DNA of 64,000 bases from Pseudomonas sp. Root71 (GTDB lineage Bacteria > Pseudomonadota > Gammaproteobacteria > Pseudomonadales > Pseudomonadaceae). Where the stretch lies: contig NZ_LMHY01000026.1 in the NCBI RefSeq assembly GCF_001429045.1, positions 374,815 through 438,814 of the forward strand, in the 5' to 3' direction. A program made the translations under genes and the position numbers. Of the stretch, positions 33,278 to 41,217 are shown in pieces (position 1 is the stretch's first letter; each line of letters opens with the position of its first letter). The notes beneath the pieces were generated by a model. The model searched no databases. It was not told the origin of the DNA and saw only the letters and a list, made by a program, of their open reading frames with translations.

Positions 33278-34003
33278 TCAGGCAAACAAACGGTCGGTGT
33301 TGATGAAGCCGCGCTCGTTTTCGGGGCGCGAGGTGCGGCAGTGTTCGGCGACGCTGGCGTCGGCGTTCATCCAGCTGAGCTTCAGCGGTTTCGGTGCATA
33401 TTCCGGCGCCGGGTCCATCGGGTGCTGCAGGGCTGTTAGCACCACCAGGGTGTCCATCGGCGCGTACAGCTCGATGTAGTCGCCAGCCTTGGAATTGCCC
33501 TCGACGAAATGGAAGCGCCCGGCGTCATCGACGTTCACGCGGCTGAACAGGTTGAGGGTCATCAGCAGGTCGGACAGGCCCAGCCCCCACTTGCCCAGTT
33601 CCACCAACAGGTTGTCGGTACCGTTGCGGAAGAAGCCGTTGCGCAGTTCCTGATAGCGGCCCGCGCCGTACTTTTGCGCCACTTCTTCTGCGCAGAGCAG
33701 GCCGCCGAGGCTGTCGCTCCAGCCGCAGGTGTCGGCGGTGATGGCGGCCAGCACGCGGCCCATGTCCGAGTACAGGCAGTGGCCGGCGGTGAGCTTGGCG
33801 GTGTGTTGGCATTTGAGGCTGTCGGGCAGGTTCAGCCGTTCGGTTTTTTCATTGGCGTTGAGCAACGTCAGGCTGACGTTGGCGCCGCCACGCAGGTCGG
33901 TCAGGCGCAGCAATTGGCCGCGTTTGAGCACAAAGGAGCGATGGCCGCCGCCGGGGAGCATTTCCTCGGCGAAGGGGGGGAACAGTCGGGTCGAATCTGT
34001 CAT
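33278..34003 (-). CDS. cgdB: DUF1989 protein, carboxyguanidine deiminase subunit (UAAP1)
   Basis: A 241-residue paralogue of the neighbour: RGQLLRLTDLRGGANVSLTL, AAITADTCGWSDSLGGLLCA and MTLNLFSRVNVDDAGRFHFV are its DUF1989 motifs. It is expected to form the deiminase heterodimer with the downstream DUF1989 protein, feeding allophanate to AtzF. I chose the ATG at 34003 because it follows ttagaggaattct-type ribosome sequence and begins the conserved region. The ABC-transporter ATPase gene ends 13 bp upstream. Confidence 0.8.
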   Translation of the reverse strand: MTDSTRLFPPFAEEMLPGGGHRSFVLKRGQLLRLTDLRGGANVSLTLLNANEKTERLNLPDSLKCQHTAKLTAGHCLYSDMGRVLAAITADTCGWSDSLGGLLCAEEVAQKYGAGRYQELRNGFFRNGTDNLLVELGKWGLGLSDLLMTLNLFSRVNVDDAGRFHFVEGNSKAGDYIELYAPMDTLVVLTALQHPMDPAPEYAPKPLKLSWMNADASVAEHCRTSRPENERGFINTDRLFA

Positions 34004-34016
34004 TTTCAGAATTCCT

Positions 34017-34805
34017 CTAAGCGATACGAAGCGTGCCCGCCAAAGGCGCCGGCAGGGCGTCGACGGCGGCACGGGTGGCGCGGCGGTCGCTGTTCAAAGG
34101 GATGTCATAGGTGATGCGCGCGCCATAGCGGCCGGGTGCATGGGGGTCGAGGCGGACCTTGTCGAACACCAGCAGGCGGGTGCCGAGGCTGAAGCCTTCG
34201 GACAGGTCATGGGTGACCATGAACACCGTCAGTCGGGTCTCGCGCCACAGCTCCAGGAGCAAGGCGTGCATGTCTTTGCGGATGCCCGGGTCGAGGGCGC
34301 CGAACGGTTCGTCGAGCAGCAACACCCGCGGCTTCATGATCAGCGCCTGGGCAATGGCCAGTCGTTGTTGCATGCCGCCGGAGAGCTGCGCCGGGTACTT
34401 GTCCAGCGAGTGGCCCAGGCCGACTTTGTGCAGCAGCACCGAAGCCTGTTCACGGGCCTGTTTTTTCGCGCTGCCGAACAGGCGACCAAGCAACGGCGAG
34501 CGCGGCAGTTCGAGGCCGAGGGCGACGTTGTCCAGCACGCTCAGATGGGGAAACACCGAGTAGCGCTGGAATACCACGCCACGGCTGGCGTCCGGCTCTG
34601 CGGCCAAGGGCTGGCCGTCGAGCAGGATCTCGCCGCGACTGGCGCGTTCCTGGCCGAGCAACAGGCGCAGGAAGGTCGATTTGCCGCAACCGGAGGCACC
34701 CACGAGGGTGCAGAACTCACCTTCGTTGACGTTCAGGTTGAGGCCTTCGAGCACCACTTGATCGGCGTATTGCTGCCAGACGTTTTTCACCGTGATGAAG
34801 CTCAT
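34017..34805 (-). CDS. ABC transporter ATP-binding protein (guanidine locus)
   Basis: A 262-residue ATPase: Walker A GASGCGKST, signature LSGGMQQRLAIAQALI, Walker B VLLLDEPFGALDPG and switch His in VTHDLSEG. It belongs to the nitrate/taurine/sulfonate importer group. Its start overlaps the permease stop by 4 bp. With the permease and binding protein it forms an importer presumed to carry guanidine or a related nitrogen compound. Confidence 0.92.
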   Translation of the reverse strand: MSFITVKNVWQQYADQVVLEGLNLNVNEGEFCTLVGASGCGKSTFLRLLLGQERASRGEILLDGQPLAAEPDASRGVVFQRYSVFPHLSVLDNVALGLELPRSPLLGRLFGSAKKQAREQASVLLHKVGLGHSLDKYPAQLSGGMQQRLAIAQALIMKPRVLLLDEPFGALDPGIRKDMHALLLELWRETRLTVFMVTHDLSEGFSLGTRLLVFDKVRLDPHAPGRYGARITYDIPLNSDRRATRAAVDALPAPLAGTLRIA

Positions 34806-35617
34806 TTTGCCGCTCCTTCATACCAAGGGAACGCGCGACGGGTCAGCTGCTTGAGCCCCCAATCCATCAACCAGGCGAGCAGGGTGATCCACACCACGTA
34901 GGGCAAAATCACGTCCATCGCCAGGTAGCGGCGCACCAGGAAAATCCGGTAGCCGAGGCCGTCAGTGGAGGCAATGGCTTCGGCGGCAATCAGGAACAGC
35001 CACGCCGAGCCGAGCATCAGTCGCAGCGAGATCAACAGGCGTGGCAGCAGTTGCGGCAACACCACTCGCAGCATCAGGGTCCAGGTAGAGGCGCCGAGGG
35101 TCTGGGCCTTGATCAGCAACTCCACGGGAATTTCCCGGGCGCGCTGTTCCAGGTCACGGGCCAGCGCCGGAGTAATGCCGATCACGATCAGCATCACTTT
35201 CGACAACTCACCCAGGCCGAAGACGATGAACAGGATCGGCAGGATTGCCAGCGGTGGCACCATCGACAGCACGGTCAGCAAGGGAGACAACGGCGCACCG
35301 AACAACGGCAGGGTGCCGGCGGCGATGCCCAGGCACAGCCCGGCCAGGGCGCTGATGCCCAGGCCGATGGCCAGACGCTGCAAGCTGGACGCCGTGTCCT
35401 GCCAGAGCAGGTATTCGCCGGTGCGGCTGTCGGCCACGAAGGCCAGGCGTTTCACCGCATCGGTCATCTGCACGGCGCTGGGCAGCAGCTTGTCGTTGGG
35501 GTTTTCCGCCAGTCGCTCGGCCGAGCCCGTGAAGTAGGCGAACAGCACCAGGGCGAACGGCAGGATCACCAGCAGCAGGCGACTCGGGCGGTCCGGGTGA
35601 CGGTTGATCAGGCGCAT
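34802..35617 (-). CDS. ABC transporter permease (guanidine locus)
   Basis: A 271-residue inner-membrane protein with about six helices. The EAA-type loop interacting with the ATPase lies around TLGASTWTLMLRVVLPQLLP. The sequence is of the SsuC/TauC permease type. It is coupled by ATGA-type overlap to the ATPase gene. Confidence 0.9.
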   Translation of the reverse strand: MRLINRHPDRPSRLLLVILPFALVLFAYFTGSAERLAENPNDKLLPSAVQMTDAVKRLAFVADSRTGEYLLWQDTASSLQRLAIGLGISALAGLCLGIAAGTLPLFGAPLSPLLTVLSMVPPLAILPILFIVFGLGELSKVMLIVIGITPALARDLEQRAREIPVELLIKAQTLGASTWTLMLRVVLPQLLPRLLISLRLMLGSAWLFLIAAEAIASTDGLGYRIFLVRRYLAMDVILPYVVWITLLAWLMDWGLKQLTRRAFPWYEGAAK

Positions 35618-35632
35618 AACCAGTTCTCCTGA

Positions 35633-36700
35633 TTACAGCTTGGCGTCGGCGGCCATCTGTACGTAACTCGGGTCGAAGCGCAGCTTGAGGTTGCCCTTGT
35701 CGCCGCTGGTCACGCCGTTGGCGAAGGCCATGCCGACCGCGCTGGTGTCCTTGGCGCCTTCACCCAGCAAGCCATGCTGGAAGGAAAATTCGGCGACCTT
35801 GCGCATGGTTTCCGGCAGTTGCTTGCTGGTACTGAACGCCAAGGCTTCTTTCGGGGTGGCGAACAATCTGGTGGTGTCCAGTTGCGCCTGGAAACCCGCC
35901 AGGTCAGTGCCCGAGGCTTTGGCCATGTGCTCCAGGGCCGCTTTGCTGGCGGCGTTTTTCGCGTTCATCAACTCGACCACTTCGAACCAGGCGCCGGTCA
36001 GTGCCTTGCCGAGGGCCGGGTTGTCTTTGAGGGTCTGGGAGTTGACCACCATCATGTCCATGATCTCGCCGGGGATCTGGCTGGAGTTGAACACTTCGGT
36101 CACCGCAGGCTTGGCCTTGATGTCCGAGAGCATCGGGTTCCAGGTGGTGACGGCGTTGACCTGATCGGTGTTGAAGGCGGCCGAGATATCGGCGTCGGAG
36201 GTATTGACCACTTTCAGGTCTTTTTCGGTGAGGTCCACCGAATCCAGGGCCCGGGCCAGCAGGTAGTGGGAGACAGAGAGCTCCACCAGGTTGACGTCCA
36301 TACCCTTGAGGTCGGCGACTTTCCTGCCTTCGCCCTTGAGCACGATGCCGTCGTTGCCGTTGGAGAAATCGCTGACGATCAGCGCGGTGCTGTCGACGCC
36401 GCCGGCGGCCGGAATGGTCAGCGCGTCCATGTTGGTCATGGTGCAACCGTCGAACTGCCCGGCGGTGTACTGGTTGATGGATTCGACGTAGTCGTTGAGC
36501 TGCACCACATCGATCTTGATGCCGTACTTCTTTGCCCATTTGTCGACGATGCCCTGGCTGCCGGCGTATTCCCAAGGCATCCAGCCGGCGTAGATCGTCC
36601 AGCACACGCTGAAGTGGTCTTTCTGTGCAGCCTGGGACGAGAAGCTCACGAGGGCGGCGAACGCAGCGGCGAGCAGGGCGGGTAAACGAAGCTGGGACAT
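35633..36700 (-). CDS. ABC transporter substrate-binding protein (guanidine locus)
   Basis: A 355-residue periplasmic protein with a signal peptide (LLAAAFAALVSFSSQAA, cleavage near residue 24). The mature part (VCWTIYAGWMPWEYAGSQGI, QFDGCTMTNMDALTIPAAGG) matches the binding proteins always found with urea-carboxylase-type loci. It is the first gene after the riboswitch. Ribosome site tggaga precedes the ATG at 36700. Confidence 0.9.
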   Translation of the reverse strand: MSQLRLPALLAAAFAALVSFSSQAAQKDHFSVCWTIYAGWMPWEYAGSQGIVDKWAKKYGIKIDVVQLNDYVESINQYTAGQFDGCTMTNMDALTIPAAGGVDSTALIVSDFSNGNDGIVLKGEGRKVADLKGMDVNLVELSVSHYLLARALDSVDLTEKDLKVVNTSDADISAAFNTDQVNAVTTWNPMLSDIKAKPAVTEVFNSSQIPGEIMDMMVVNSQTLKDNPALGKALTGAWFEVVELMNAKNAASKAALEHMAKASGTDLAGFQAQLDTTRLFATPKEALAFSTSKQLPETMRKVAEFSFQHGLLGEGAKDTSAVGMAFANGVTSGDKGNLKLRFDPSYVQMAADAKL

Positions 36701-36759
36701 GGTGGTTCTCCAGTTGATCAAGGACGGACAGGAAGGCAGCGGCACCGCTAACGGTGGCT

Positions 36760-36852
36760 TGTCTCCCGGGCTTTTGTCCCGCCGTGTAACCTCAACTGGA
36801 GGTCGCCAACTCTCGGACCAGTCACTCGCGATTGCGAGCCGGAACCCTAGTC
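36760..36852 (-). promoter_or_regulatory. Guanidine-I (ykkC class I) riboswitch
   Basis: On the minus strand the order is CTAGGGTTCCGG, then ACTGGTCCGAGAG, then ACACGGCGGGACAAAAGCCC and GGGAG. These are the three invariant blocks of the guanidine-I riboswitch, in the right order and spacing. The aptamer starts 150 nt before the binding-protein ATG; a following hairpin (CACCG/CGGTG) may be part of the expression platform, but I see no T-run. Guanidine binding turns on the downstream genes in known examples. The rest of 36853-37143 should hold the promoter and the divergent lipoprotein leader. Confidence 0.93.
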
Positions 36853-37143
36853 AGCCATTGCAAATTGTGGTGCCGCGAACCTGTAGTGACTCCTGCACGG
36901 CTTTACTAAAGCGAGAGGCGTGCCAAGTTGGCCCGAGCGCTCTAGCGTGGGGGGCAGGAAGGTCGACGGTGTTGGTTGGAAAGGCGCACTGCCTTGTGAT
37001 GGTGCGTTGGTGCACCGCATTGGAACCTGTCCGCCGCTGATCAGAAGGAGGGTGCAACGTCGCACTTGGCAGGGGATTGCCAGTCAAAACAGGTGTCAGT
37101 CGATGTGTTTCGACTGCTGTTACAGGTCTTTACGGAGGCCGCC

Positions 37144-37392
37144 ATGTTGCGACGATTATTGTTAGGTGCAGTGCTTGGTCTTGGATTGTCTGGCTGCTAC
37201 TACTACGCCGGTCCTGCCGACCCCTACGGGGGACCTTATTACTACCCCGGCTACTACTCGCCCTATTACTACGGTTACTACGGTCCACGTTATTACGGTG
37301 GCTATCGCACCTATTACTACGGTGGGCATGGTTACTACCGTGGCCACGGCGGTGGGCATCATGGCGGTGGACATCGCGGTGGCCATCGTTGA
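37144..37392 (+). CDS. Tyr/Gly/His-rich lipoprotein
   Basis: An 82-residue protein: signal peptide MLRRLLLGAVLGLGLSGC with lipobox LSGC (Cys18), then a mature part rich in Tyr and Gly (YYYPGYYSPYYYGYYGPRYY) and a Gly-His tail (HGGGHHGGGHRGGHR). It is low-complexity and probably disordered at the outer membrane. The ATG follows ggaggccgcc, the same sequence as at the next gene, its apparent paralogue. A stem-loop (CAGTCGA/TCGACTG, 37097-37116) precedes it. Function unknown; the His tail could bind metal. Confidence 0.7.
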   Translation: MLRRLLLGAVLGLGLSGCYYYAGPADPYGGPYYYPGYYSPYYYGYYGPRYYGGYRTYYYGGHGYYRGHGGGHHGGGHRGGHR

Positions 37393-37559
37393 TCAGGGCG
37401 CGAATGGATGAAAAACCTTTCATCGGCCAGATGTTTCTACTTGTTTCGCGGACGCACCAGATTCCGAATTCGGTGTCTGATGTTTCGACAGTCAGCGAAC
37501 ATTTGACTGTCGCCTGCCAGCGTCGCTGGTGTGGCTTACCCGCGGTCCAGGAGGCCGCC

Positions 37560-38015
37560 ATGCTCTGTCGAATTCTTCTGCTAGCTGTGTTTGGATTGTC
37601 CCTTGGTGGGTGCGTGCCTTATTACGATGAAGGAGGCAGTTACTACAGTTCCGAGGTCTATACCTCTCCATCGCCAACCTATTACGCCGGGGGGAGTTCC
37701 TACTACTCCAATGGTGGCGGTTATTACACACCGCCGCCCCGGTACTACGCGCCTCCAGCGCGCTACTACCAGCCGACACCGCGCTATTACTCACAGCCGC
37801 GGATCTATCAACCGTCGCGCTATTACTCGCAGCCGCGGATGTATCAACCCTCGCGCCATTACCAGTCGGCCCCTCGTTACAATCAGCCGTCTCGGGGTGA
37901 CTACCGCATGCATCAGAACCATGGCTGGGACGGCCGTAGCCGCGGGAGCGGGAACAACGACTATCGCGGTCACGACGGTCGCGGCTATCGCAATGGGCGG
38001 GGTAACCACCGCTAA
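37560..38015 (+). CDS. Tyr/Pro/Ser-rich lipoprotein (paralogue)
   Basis: A 151-residue protein: signal peptide with lipobox LGGC (Cys18), then repeats of the type PRYYxxPxRYYQP (residues about 58-110) and an Arg/Gly/Asn-rich end. The start context ggaggccgccATG is identical to the upstream lipoprotein. A 9-bp-arm stem-loop (CGACAGTCA/TGACTGTCG, 37486-37512) precedes it. Function unknown. Confidence 0.7.
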   Translation: MLCRILLLAVFGLSLGGCVPYYDEGGSYYSSEVYTSPSPTYYAGGSSYYSNGGGYYTPPPRYYAPPARYYQPTPRYYSQPRIYQPSRYYSQPRMYQPSRHYQSAPRYNQPSRGDYRMHQNHGWDGRSRGSGNNDYRGHDGRGYRNGRGNHR

Positions 38016-38037
38016 TCATTAAACTGAATACAAAACC

Positions 38038-38070
38038 TGTGGGAGCGAGCAGGCTCGCTCCCACATTTTT
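38038..38070. terminator. REP-derived bidirectional terminator
   Basis: TGTGGGAGCGAGC (38038-38050) and GCTCGCTCCCACA (38053-38065) are perfect 13-bp arms separated by two bases, with TTTTT on the right and AAAA on the left. It is a REP fused into one hairpin between convergent genes, suited to ending both transcripts. Confidence 0.8.
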
Positions 38071-38081
38071 ATGCCCTGTCT

Positions 38082-39194
38082 TCAGTATTCCGACAAATCC
38101 GCCAGCGGATGTCGACCTTCCCACGCCTTGTGAAAGTGCGCTTCTACTACCGCGTCCGGCACGTTGTTGATGTCCGGCCAGTGCCAGTGCGGCTTCTGGT
38201 CCTTGTCGATCAACCGGGCTCGTACACCTTCGCTGAACTCCGGATGCCGGCAGCAGTTGAGGCTCAGGGTGTATTCCATCTGGAAGACTTCGGCCAGCGA
38301 CAGGTGGCGGGCACGGATGATCTGCTCCCACACCAGATGAGCGGTCAGCGGCGCGCCTTCGCTCAGGGTCTTGGCTGCGCGGCTCAGCAACAGGTCGGTA
38401 TGGTCACGCAAGGCGCTGATGGCCTTCCAGGCGCAACGCACGTCGCTGACATCCAGCAGTTCGTCGATCTGCTGTCGGCGCGGTAGCCACTGGGCTTCGG
38501 GCATCTGTGCCACGGCTTCCTGCTGCAAGGCCTTGAGCAGGCTGTTGAGCTGCATGGGTGTCTGTTCCTGCCAGTTCAATTGCAACAGGCCTTCGATCAA
38601 TTGCGGCTGCTGCTCATCGAGCAAGAAACGATCGGCCAGGTCCAGGTCGATGGCATCGCGGCCGTTCATGTGCGCTCCGGTCAGGCCCAGGAACAACCCG
38701 AGCTTGCCGGGCAGGCGCGACAGAAACCAGCTGGCGCCAACATCCGGGTACAGGCCGATGCTGATCTCCGGCATGGCCAGGCGGCTGCTCGGTGTAACGA
38801 TGCGGGTGCCTGCCCCTTGCAACAGTCCCATGCCGCCGCCGAGCACATAGCCATGGCCCCAGCAGATCAGTGGTTTCGGGTAGGTATGAAGTTTGAAGTC
38901 CAGGCGATATTCCGCCGCAAAGAACTGCGCAGCCAGTGGCGGTACTTCGCCCGGATGGACGCGACAGGCTTCCACCAGGCTGCGCACTTCGCCGCCGGCG
39001 CAAAAGGCCTTGGCGCCATTGCCGCGCAACAGCACGCAGACAATCTGCGGGTCCTTGGCCCAGGCTTCCAGGCGGTCGCGCAGGGCGTTGATCATTGGCA
39101 GGGACAGGGCGTTCAGGGATTTTTCGGCATCCAGGCTGGCGATGCCGATGCGTGCGCCGTCGGTGCCGGTGAGTTCTTCGAAGTGCAGATTCAT
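38082..39194 (-). CDS. 3-hydroxyisobutyryl-CoA hydrolase-type enoyl-CoA hydratase
   Basis: A 370-residue crotonase-fold enzyme. CWGHGYVLGGGMGLLQGAGT forms the oxyanion region, and MPEISIGLYPDVGASWFLSR carries the Glu and Asp used by 3-hydroxyisobutyryl-CoA hydrolases of valine catabolism. The length, with the C-terminal HIBYL-CoA-H domain (KPHWHWPDINNVPDAVVEAH), supports this over a simple enoyl-CoA hydratase. No other valine-pathway genes are adjacent. The ATG at 39194 begins the domain. Confidence 0.85.
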   Translation of the reverse strand: MNLHFEELTGTDGARIGIASLDAEKSLNALSLPMINALRDRLEAWAKDPQIVCVLLRGNGAKAFCAGGEVRSLVEACRVHPGEVPPLAAQFFAAEYRLDFKLHTYPKPLICWGHGYVLGGGMGLLQGAGTRIVTPSSRLAMPEISIGLYPDVGASWFLSRLPGKLGLFLGLTGAHMNGRDAIDLDLADRFLLDEQQPQLIEGLLQLNWQEQTPMQLNSLLKALQQEAVAQMPEAQWLPRRQQIDELLDVSDVRCAWKAISALRDHTDLLLSRAAKTLSEGAPLTAHLVWEQIIRARHLSLAEVFQMEYTLSLNCCRHPEFSEGVRARLIDKDQKPHWHWPDINNVPDAVVEAHFHKAWEGRHPLADLSEY

Positions 39195-39326
39195 CGTGAC
39201 CTCGATCGGGAATTTGAGGGTTAAGTATGATCGCTGTGTGGGAAAGTGCCGGATCTGCATCAGATCAATTGACAAGCGTGATGCGCTTTCCTAGGGTTCG
39301 CCCCATTGTTTTTGCCGGATGTAACC

Positions 39327-40019
39327 ATGACTGCTGATGACCGTATCAAACTCGAACCGGGCTGGAAGGAGGCACTGCGTGCCGAATTCGACCAGCCCTA
39401 CATGGCAGAGTTGCGAAACTTCCTGCAACAGGAGCGGGCGGCCGGCAAGGAGATCTATCCACCGGGACCAATGATTTTCAATGCGCTGAATTCAACGCCA
39501 CTGGACAAGGTCAAAGTGGTGATCCTCGGTCAGGACCCTTATCACGGCCCGGGCCAGGCCCATGGCCTGTGCTTCTCGGTGCAGCCGGGCGTACCGGCAC
39601 CGCCGTCGCTGGTGAACATTTACAAAGAACTCAAGCGCGACCTGAACATCGACATCCCCAACCATGGTTACCTGCAGAGCTGGGCCGATCAGGGCGTGCT
39701 GATGCTCAACACCACCATGACCGTCGAGCGCGCCAACGCCAATGCGCACAAGGACAAGGGCTGGCAGTTTTTCACTGATCGAGTCATTGAAGTGGTCAGC
39801 CAACAGCAACCGCACCTGGTGTTCATGCTGTGGGGCGCCCATGCCCAGAGCAAACAGAAACTGATCGATGCCACCAAGCATCTGGTGCTGATCTCGGTGC
39901 ACCCGTCACCGCTGTCGGCTTATCGCGGCTTCCTCGGTTGCGGGCACTTCAGCCGGACCAACAAGTTTCTGGAGCAGAATGGCGAGTCGCCGATCGAGTG
40001 GCGGTTGCCGCCGGTTTGA
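39327..40019 (+). CDS. ung: Uracil-DNA glycosylase
   Basis: A 230-residue family-1 UDG: catalytic-water motif GQDPYHGPGQAHG (Asp70), the uracil-pocket and 4-Pro-loop PPSL, and the DNA-intercalation loop VHPSPLSAYRGF with conserved His. It removes uracil from DNA. The ATG at 39327 is used since the conserved N-terminus starts there; it is a single gene, divergent from the hydrolase gene. Confidence 0.95.
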   Translation: MTADDRIKLEPGWKEALRAEFDQPYMAELRNFLQQERAAGKEIYPPGPMIFNALNSTPLDKVKVVILGQDPYHGPGQAHGLCFSVQPGVPAPPSLVNIYKELKRDLNIDIPNHGYLQSWADQGVLMLNTTMTVERANANAHKDKGWQFFTDRVIEVVSQQQPHLVFMLWGAHAQSKQKLIDATKHLVLISVHPSPLSAYRGFLGCGHFSRTNKFLEQNGESPIEWRLPPV

Positions 40020-40037
40020 TGGGAGTGTGCTGATTTT

Positions 40038-40170
40038 TGTGGCGAGGGAGCTTGCTCCCGCTGGGCTGCGAAGCAGCCCCAATTTCTGCAACCTGATTTC
40101 TTCTGACACACCGTGCATACAGGCTTTACGACTGCTGCGCAGCCGAGCGGGAGCAAGCTCCCTCGCCACA
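40038..40170. repeat. REP pair (TGTGGCGAGGGAGC family)
   Basis: TGTGGCGAGGGAGCTTGC and the inverse GCAAGCTCCCTCGCCACA flank about 95 bp, with an inner GCTGCG/CGCAGC hairpin, between the convergent ung and abrB genes. Confidence 0.9.
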
Positions 40171-40176
40171 GGTCTA

Positions 40177-41217
40177 TCAGGCTGAATCCGGATTCCGGTT
40201 CCAATACTTGAACAACGGCTCCGCCAGAAACAACACAAACAACAGCCGCATCACCTGCATCGCCGTCACCAGCGGTACCGACAGTTGCAGGGTTTCCGCC
40301 GTCAGGCTCATCTCGGCAATACCGCCGGGCATCATGCCCAAGGTCAGCGAACGCAGATCCAGATGGGTCAGCGCACTCAAGCCCAACGCCGCTGCCGTGG
40401 CGATCAACATGGTCAACACCGTGCCGACCAAAGTGCGCCCCATGAACGATGGCGCACGCCGGAAAAACTGCCGGTTGAAGTGACAGCCCAGACCGCTACC
40501 GATCAGCCATTGGCCAATCTGGCTGCCACCATTGGGCAAACCGATGTGCAGATCCCAGCCGATGCTGACTGCCGCGCTGACCAGCAAGGGCCCGAACAGC
40601 CAGGGGTTGGGTTGGCGCAAGCGCTCCCAGATCCAGGCGGCCAATGCGCCTGCCGGGAACAGCAAGGCCAGCCAGCGCCAGTCCACAACGGTGGCATGTA
40701 AAACCGGGGCACCATCGCCCAGTAAGTACTTGAAAGCTGCCGGCACGCACAGCACCACCACCAACACCCGCAAACTCTGCCCCGCCGCCACGCGGCTGAG
40801 CACCGCGCCATTGCGGGCGCCGAGGTTGACCATCTCCCCGGAACCGCCGGGCATGCTGGAAAAGAACGCCGTGGCGCGATCTTCACCGGTGCGGCGCATC
40901 AGCCACACGCCGACGACCGCCGACAGGCTGGTGACCAACGCACCGAAGAAGATCAGGCCGAAATGACTGAGTACCTGCTCCATCACCACTGGAGTGAAAT
41001 GCAGGCCGATACCGATGCCGACGATCCACTGGCCGCACTTGCGGCCGCCAGGGATTTCGGCCAATTGCCAGGGTGTCAGGCAGCGCACGAGGATGATCGC
41101 CAGCAACGAGCCGACCATCCACGGCAAAGGCCAGCCGACCTGGCTGGCGAGGAAACCGCCCAGCAGGCCGACCAGCGGGGTTCCCCACCAGAGTTTGAGG
41201 GGGGACCGATCAGACAT
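40177..41217 (-). CDS. AbrB-family membrane protein
   Basis: A 346-residue protein with about ten hydrophobic segments in two repeats, each with a motif of the type MPGGSGEMVNLGA and MPGGIAEMSLTAE. This duplicated GG-E motif defines the AbrB/DUF3429-like (ammonia monooxygenase-annotated) membrane family. Its start lies within the end of tctA (8-bp overlap), so it is part of the tctCBA transcript. A transport-accessory role is inferred. Confidence 0.85.
   Translation of the reverse strand: MSDRSPLKLWWGTPLVGLLGGFLASQVGWPLPWMVGSLLAIILVRCLTPWQLAEIPGGRKCGQWIVGIGIGLHFTPVVMEQVLSHFGLIFFGALVTSLSAVVGVWLMRRTGEDRATAFFSSMPGGSGEMVNLGARNGAVLSRVAAGQSLRVLVVVLCVPAAFKYLLGDGAPVLHATVVDWRWLALLFPAGALAAWIWERLRQPNPWLFGPLLVSAAVSIGWDLHIGLPNGGSQIGQWLIGSGLGCHFNRQFFRRAPSFMGRTLVGTVLTMLIATAAALGLSALTHLDLRSLTLGMMPGGIAEMSLTAETLQLSVPLVTAMQVMRLLFVLFLAEPLFKYWNRNPDSA

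Noticed and set aside
36699..37040. Plus-strand frame overlapping the guanidine-I riboswitch
   Set aside because: The conserved riboswitch blocks on the minus strand explain this sequence; no ribosome site or domain supports the frame.
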